This document shows, piece by piece, positions 3,890-5,390 of a stretch of 5,390 bases of DNA; position 1 is the stretch's first letter, and each line of letters begins with the position of its first letter. The position numbers and the translations under genes were made by a program. The DNA is from Anaerolineae bacterium (GTDB lineage: Bacteria > Chloroflexota > Anaerolineae > 4572-78 > NAK82). A model generated the notes under the pieces. The model searched no databases, was not told the DNA's origin, and saw only the letters and a program-made list of their open reading frames with translations. The stretch lies in the NCBI GenBank assembly GCA_030597485.1, contig JAUVRU010000190.1, forward strand, positions 1 to 5,390. The letters run 5' to 3'.

Positions 3890-5390
3890 ACCAATCTGAA
3901 TCACGGATACAGCAACTACAACAGATTCCCGTGTTCGCCTTGCGCCAGACGATGTACAGGTTGCTGGAGGACGAAAACGCGGAACGGGTGATGCGCGAGC
4001 GATTTGGAGCCATCCTGAATCGCAAGCTGCATCATATCCGGCACGCAGTGCAGCGCATGAACCGTGAGCAGTTGACCAGCCTGATCGACGCCTGCCCGGA
4101 AATCAGCGACGAGCAGATCAGGGAGCTGTTCGAAGAGTACCGTTACGGAAGCAATCCGTCATTTTACGTCCATCTCTTTGACAAATCGACTCTGGGGCGC
4201 CAGGCATTGCAGGGATTTCGCCAGCGATTCGAGGCGGAACTGGAGGTATTCAACATCGCGCGCGAGGGCGGCCTGCCACGCATGCGCCGGTTGGCATTGA
4301 GCGATCTGGTCTCGCTTCCCGAACGGCCGGAAATCGTGGAGGGCACTTATCGATTCCAGATACGGATGGATTTCATTGATGCAAGTCAAAATGCCGTCTC
4401 GACATACCAGACGCTGTACGGGTTCTTCTGGGTCAACTCGTCCGAGGGATATGTCATCATCCACGCGCGCAACGCCGAGGTGCTCAAAGCCCTGAAGCGG
4501 GGCATTGAAAAGGGAGCCGGTATCTACCTGGCCGCGTTGGTCATCTCGAAACAGCTCAAGAACGCCTTGCCTTTCCTTCTGCGAGACTCCTTCCGCGCTG
4601 GTCGTCTCCACGATCCCGACCCGGGGCCGGGGCGTTTCCGCTGGCTGACCGTGGCGGACGACAATCCATATGCCAAGGGGTACCAGGAATTGGAAGATCG
4701 TTACCCTGAAGTGCGCAGCCTCAGGTATCGGGAGGTCATCGACGACGAGAAGGAGACCACGCTGACGATTCGCTGTGACCGGGGCGCTCTGAGCTTGGCG
4801 GGCACGCTGAAGGCCAGCCAGTTCCGTGCCTGGACACTGGATCGCCTGGGCCAGCTTGTCAGCGTGCTGAACGAGTTTCGGCCCAACGCGCCGGCCTACG
4901 TGCAAACCCGCAGTCTGGTGGAGTCGCCGGAGCTGGCCCAGTTCAACACCGGGCAGCGAGAGACTATCCTGCAGATCATCTCTGCCTTGCTGACGGTGAA
5001 GCAGGCGCCTCTGCTGGCGTATCAACCGGTTGGCAGTCCCGCGTTGGAGCTGGCTGCCAAGATGAGCCGTTGGATGCGGATACAGGTCCCCGTGGAGAGT
5101 TCTGAACCGGGCGCGGAGGATGGATATCTGGCGTGCCCCACGTGCGATGCGACCACGTTCGCGGTGAAACGGCATAGCGGGGACTGGCAGTTGGAGTGCA
5201 AGGAACACAGACGCCAGCGTTGGGCTGCTTCGCTGCCGTTTGTGGGAGAGTCCGCCTGGCAAGAGTATTTCACGTTGGACGAAGATGATCTGGCGGCCAC
5301 CGTGGAGCTGCTTCCAGATGAACCGCTGTTGCGGGCTATCGGTGATGTCGTCAATCGTTATCTGCCCGGCTATACGTTTGATCCCAAACA
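3886..5390 (+). CDS. Large uncharacterised protein with CxxC...CxxH putative zinc site, partial
   Basis: The frame is open for 501 complete codons and runs off the right edge, so the C-terminus is missing. I do not recognise the family. Residues 1-84 are mainly charged amphipathic helix (for example RLLEDENAERVMRERFG, 25-41), ending in an acidic helix before YRYGSNPSFYVHLFD (87-101). Residues about 150-235 look alpha/beta: strands GTYRFQIRMDF and YGFFWVNSSEGYVIIHARN, then helices EVLKALKRG and LAALVISKQLKNAL. Another strand-helix unit covers about 290-330. Cys417-x2-Cys420 and Cys438-x2-His441 have the spacing of a small zinc ribbon, suggesting nucleic-acid or protein binding. No Walker, nuclease or protease motif is seen up to residue 501. 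It lies 185 bases after the CHAT gene on the same strand without a visible terminator, so probably one operon. By context it may sense a trigger or regulate the CHAT protease; that is inference. A 367-codon reverse-strand ORF inside it is a shadow. Confidence 0.8.
   Translation, partial: MNQSESRIQQLQQIPVFALRQTMYRLLEDENAERVMRERFGAILNRKLHHIRHAVQRMNREQLTSLIDACPEISDEQIRELFEEYRYGSNPSFYVHLFDKSTLGRQALQGFRQRFEAELEVFNIAREGGLPRMRRLALSDLVSLPERPEIVEGTYRFQIRMDFIDASQNAVSTYQTLYGFFWVNSSEGYVIIHARNAEVLKALKRGIEKGAGIYLAALVISKQLKNALPFLLRDSFRAGRLHDPDPGPGRFRWLTVADDNPYAKGYQELEDRYPEVRSLRYREVIDDEKETTLTIRCDRGALSLAGTLKASQFRAWTLDRLGQLVSVLNEFRPNAPAYVQTRSLVESPELAQFNTGQRETILQIISALLTVKQAPLLAYQPVGSPALELAAKMSRWMRIQVPVESSEPGAEDGYLACPTCDATTFAVKRHSGDWQLECKEHRRQRWAASLPFVGESAWQEYFTLDEDDLAATVELLPDEPLLRAIGDVVNRYLPGYTFDPK

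Noticed and set aside
4159..5262. A 367-codon open frame on the minus strand inside the large unknown gene.
   Set aside because: It is exactly antisense to a plus-strand frame with a perfect AGGAGG start site and a balanced amino-acid composition. The antisense product is unusually rich in Arg, Gln, His and Leu, as mirrored GC-rich codons produce.
1..5390. tRNA or rRNA genes, CRISPR arrays, insertion sequences and integrase attachment sites.
   Set aside because: I saw no cloverleaf, no regularly spaced repeats, no transposase motif and no long terminal inverted repeats on either strand.

Overview
The window is bacterial: genes are close-packed and begin at Shine-Dalgarno-like sites (GGAGG, GAGGAGG, AGGAGG), and coding DNA is moderately GC-rich. 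The eight-helix membrane protein, the LHLQCHFG-type methyltransferase and the CHAT protein together remind me of Chloroflexota (Anaerolineae-like) genomes. That placement is inference from memory, since no phylogenetic marker is present.

Left half, minus strand: a class I SAM-dependent methyltransferase (1119-1925) lies upstream of a polytopic membrane protein of unknown function (99-1007). They are 111 bases apart, with a perfect 7-bp hairpin between them. They may share a transcript, but nothing shows a common function. The first 98 bases hold two small perfect hairpins and no gene.

Centre: a 410-base divergent intergenic region (1926-2335) separates the methyltransferase from the plus-strand genes. 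It holds a good extended -10 promoter firing right, with an inverted repeat (TTGCAT...ATGCAA) spanning it. A terminator-like 11-bp hairpin follows, ending 39 bases before the next start codon. No promoter fits between that hairpin and the gene, so the hairpin must be transcribed and read through. This suggests a regulated leader.

Right half, plus strand: a caspase-like CHAT protease (2336-3700) has an apparent His215/Cys266 dyad and an unusual C-terminal tail with two Gly-rich repeats. It is followed by a doubtful 62-codon ORF (3701-3889) and then a large uncharacterised protein (3886 to beyond the window edge). The latter has a helical N-terminus and a CxxC...CxxH putative zinc site. The protease and the large unknown gene look like an operon. 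CHAT effectors paired with a variable partner are a recurring theme in bacterial conflict and programmed-death systems, so this pair is the best candidate for an undescribed system. The partner is cut by the window edge and its function cannot be read from sequence alone.
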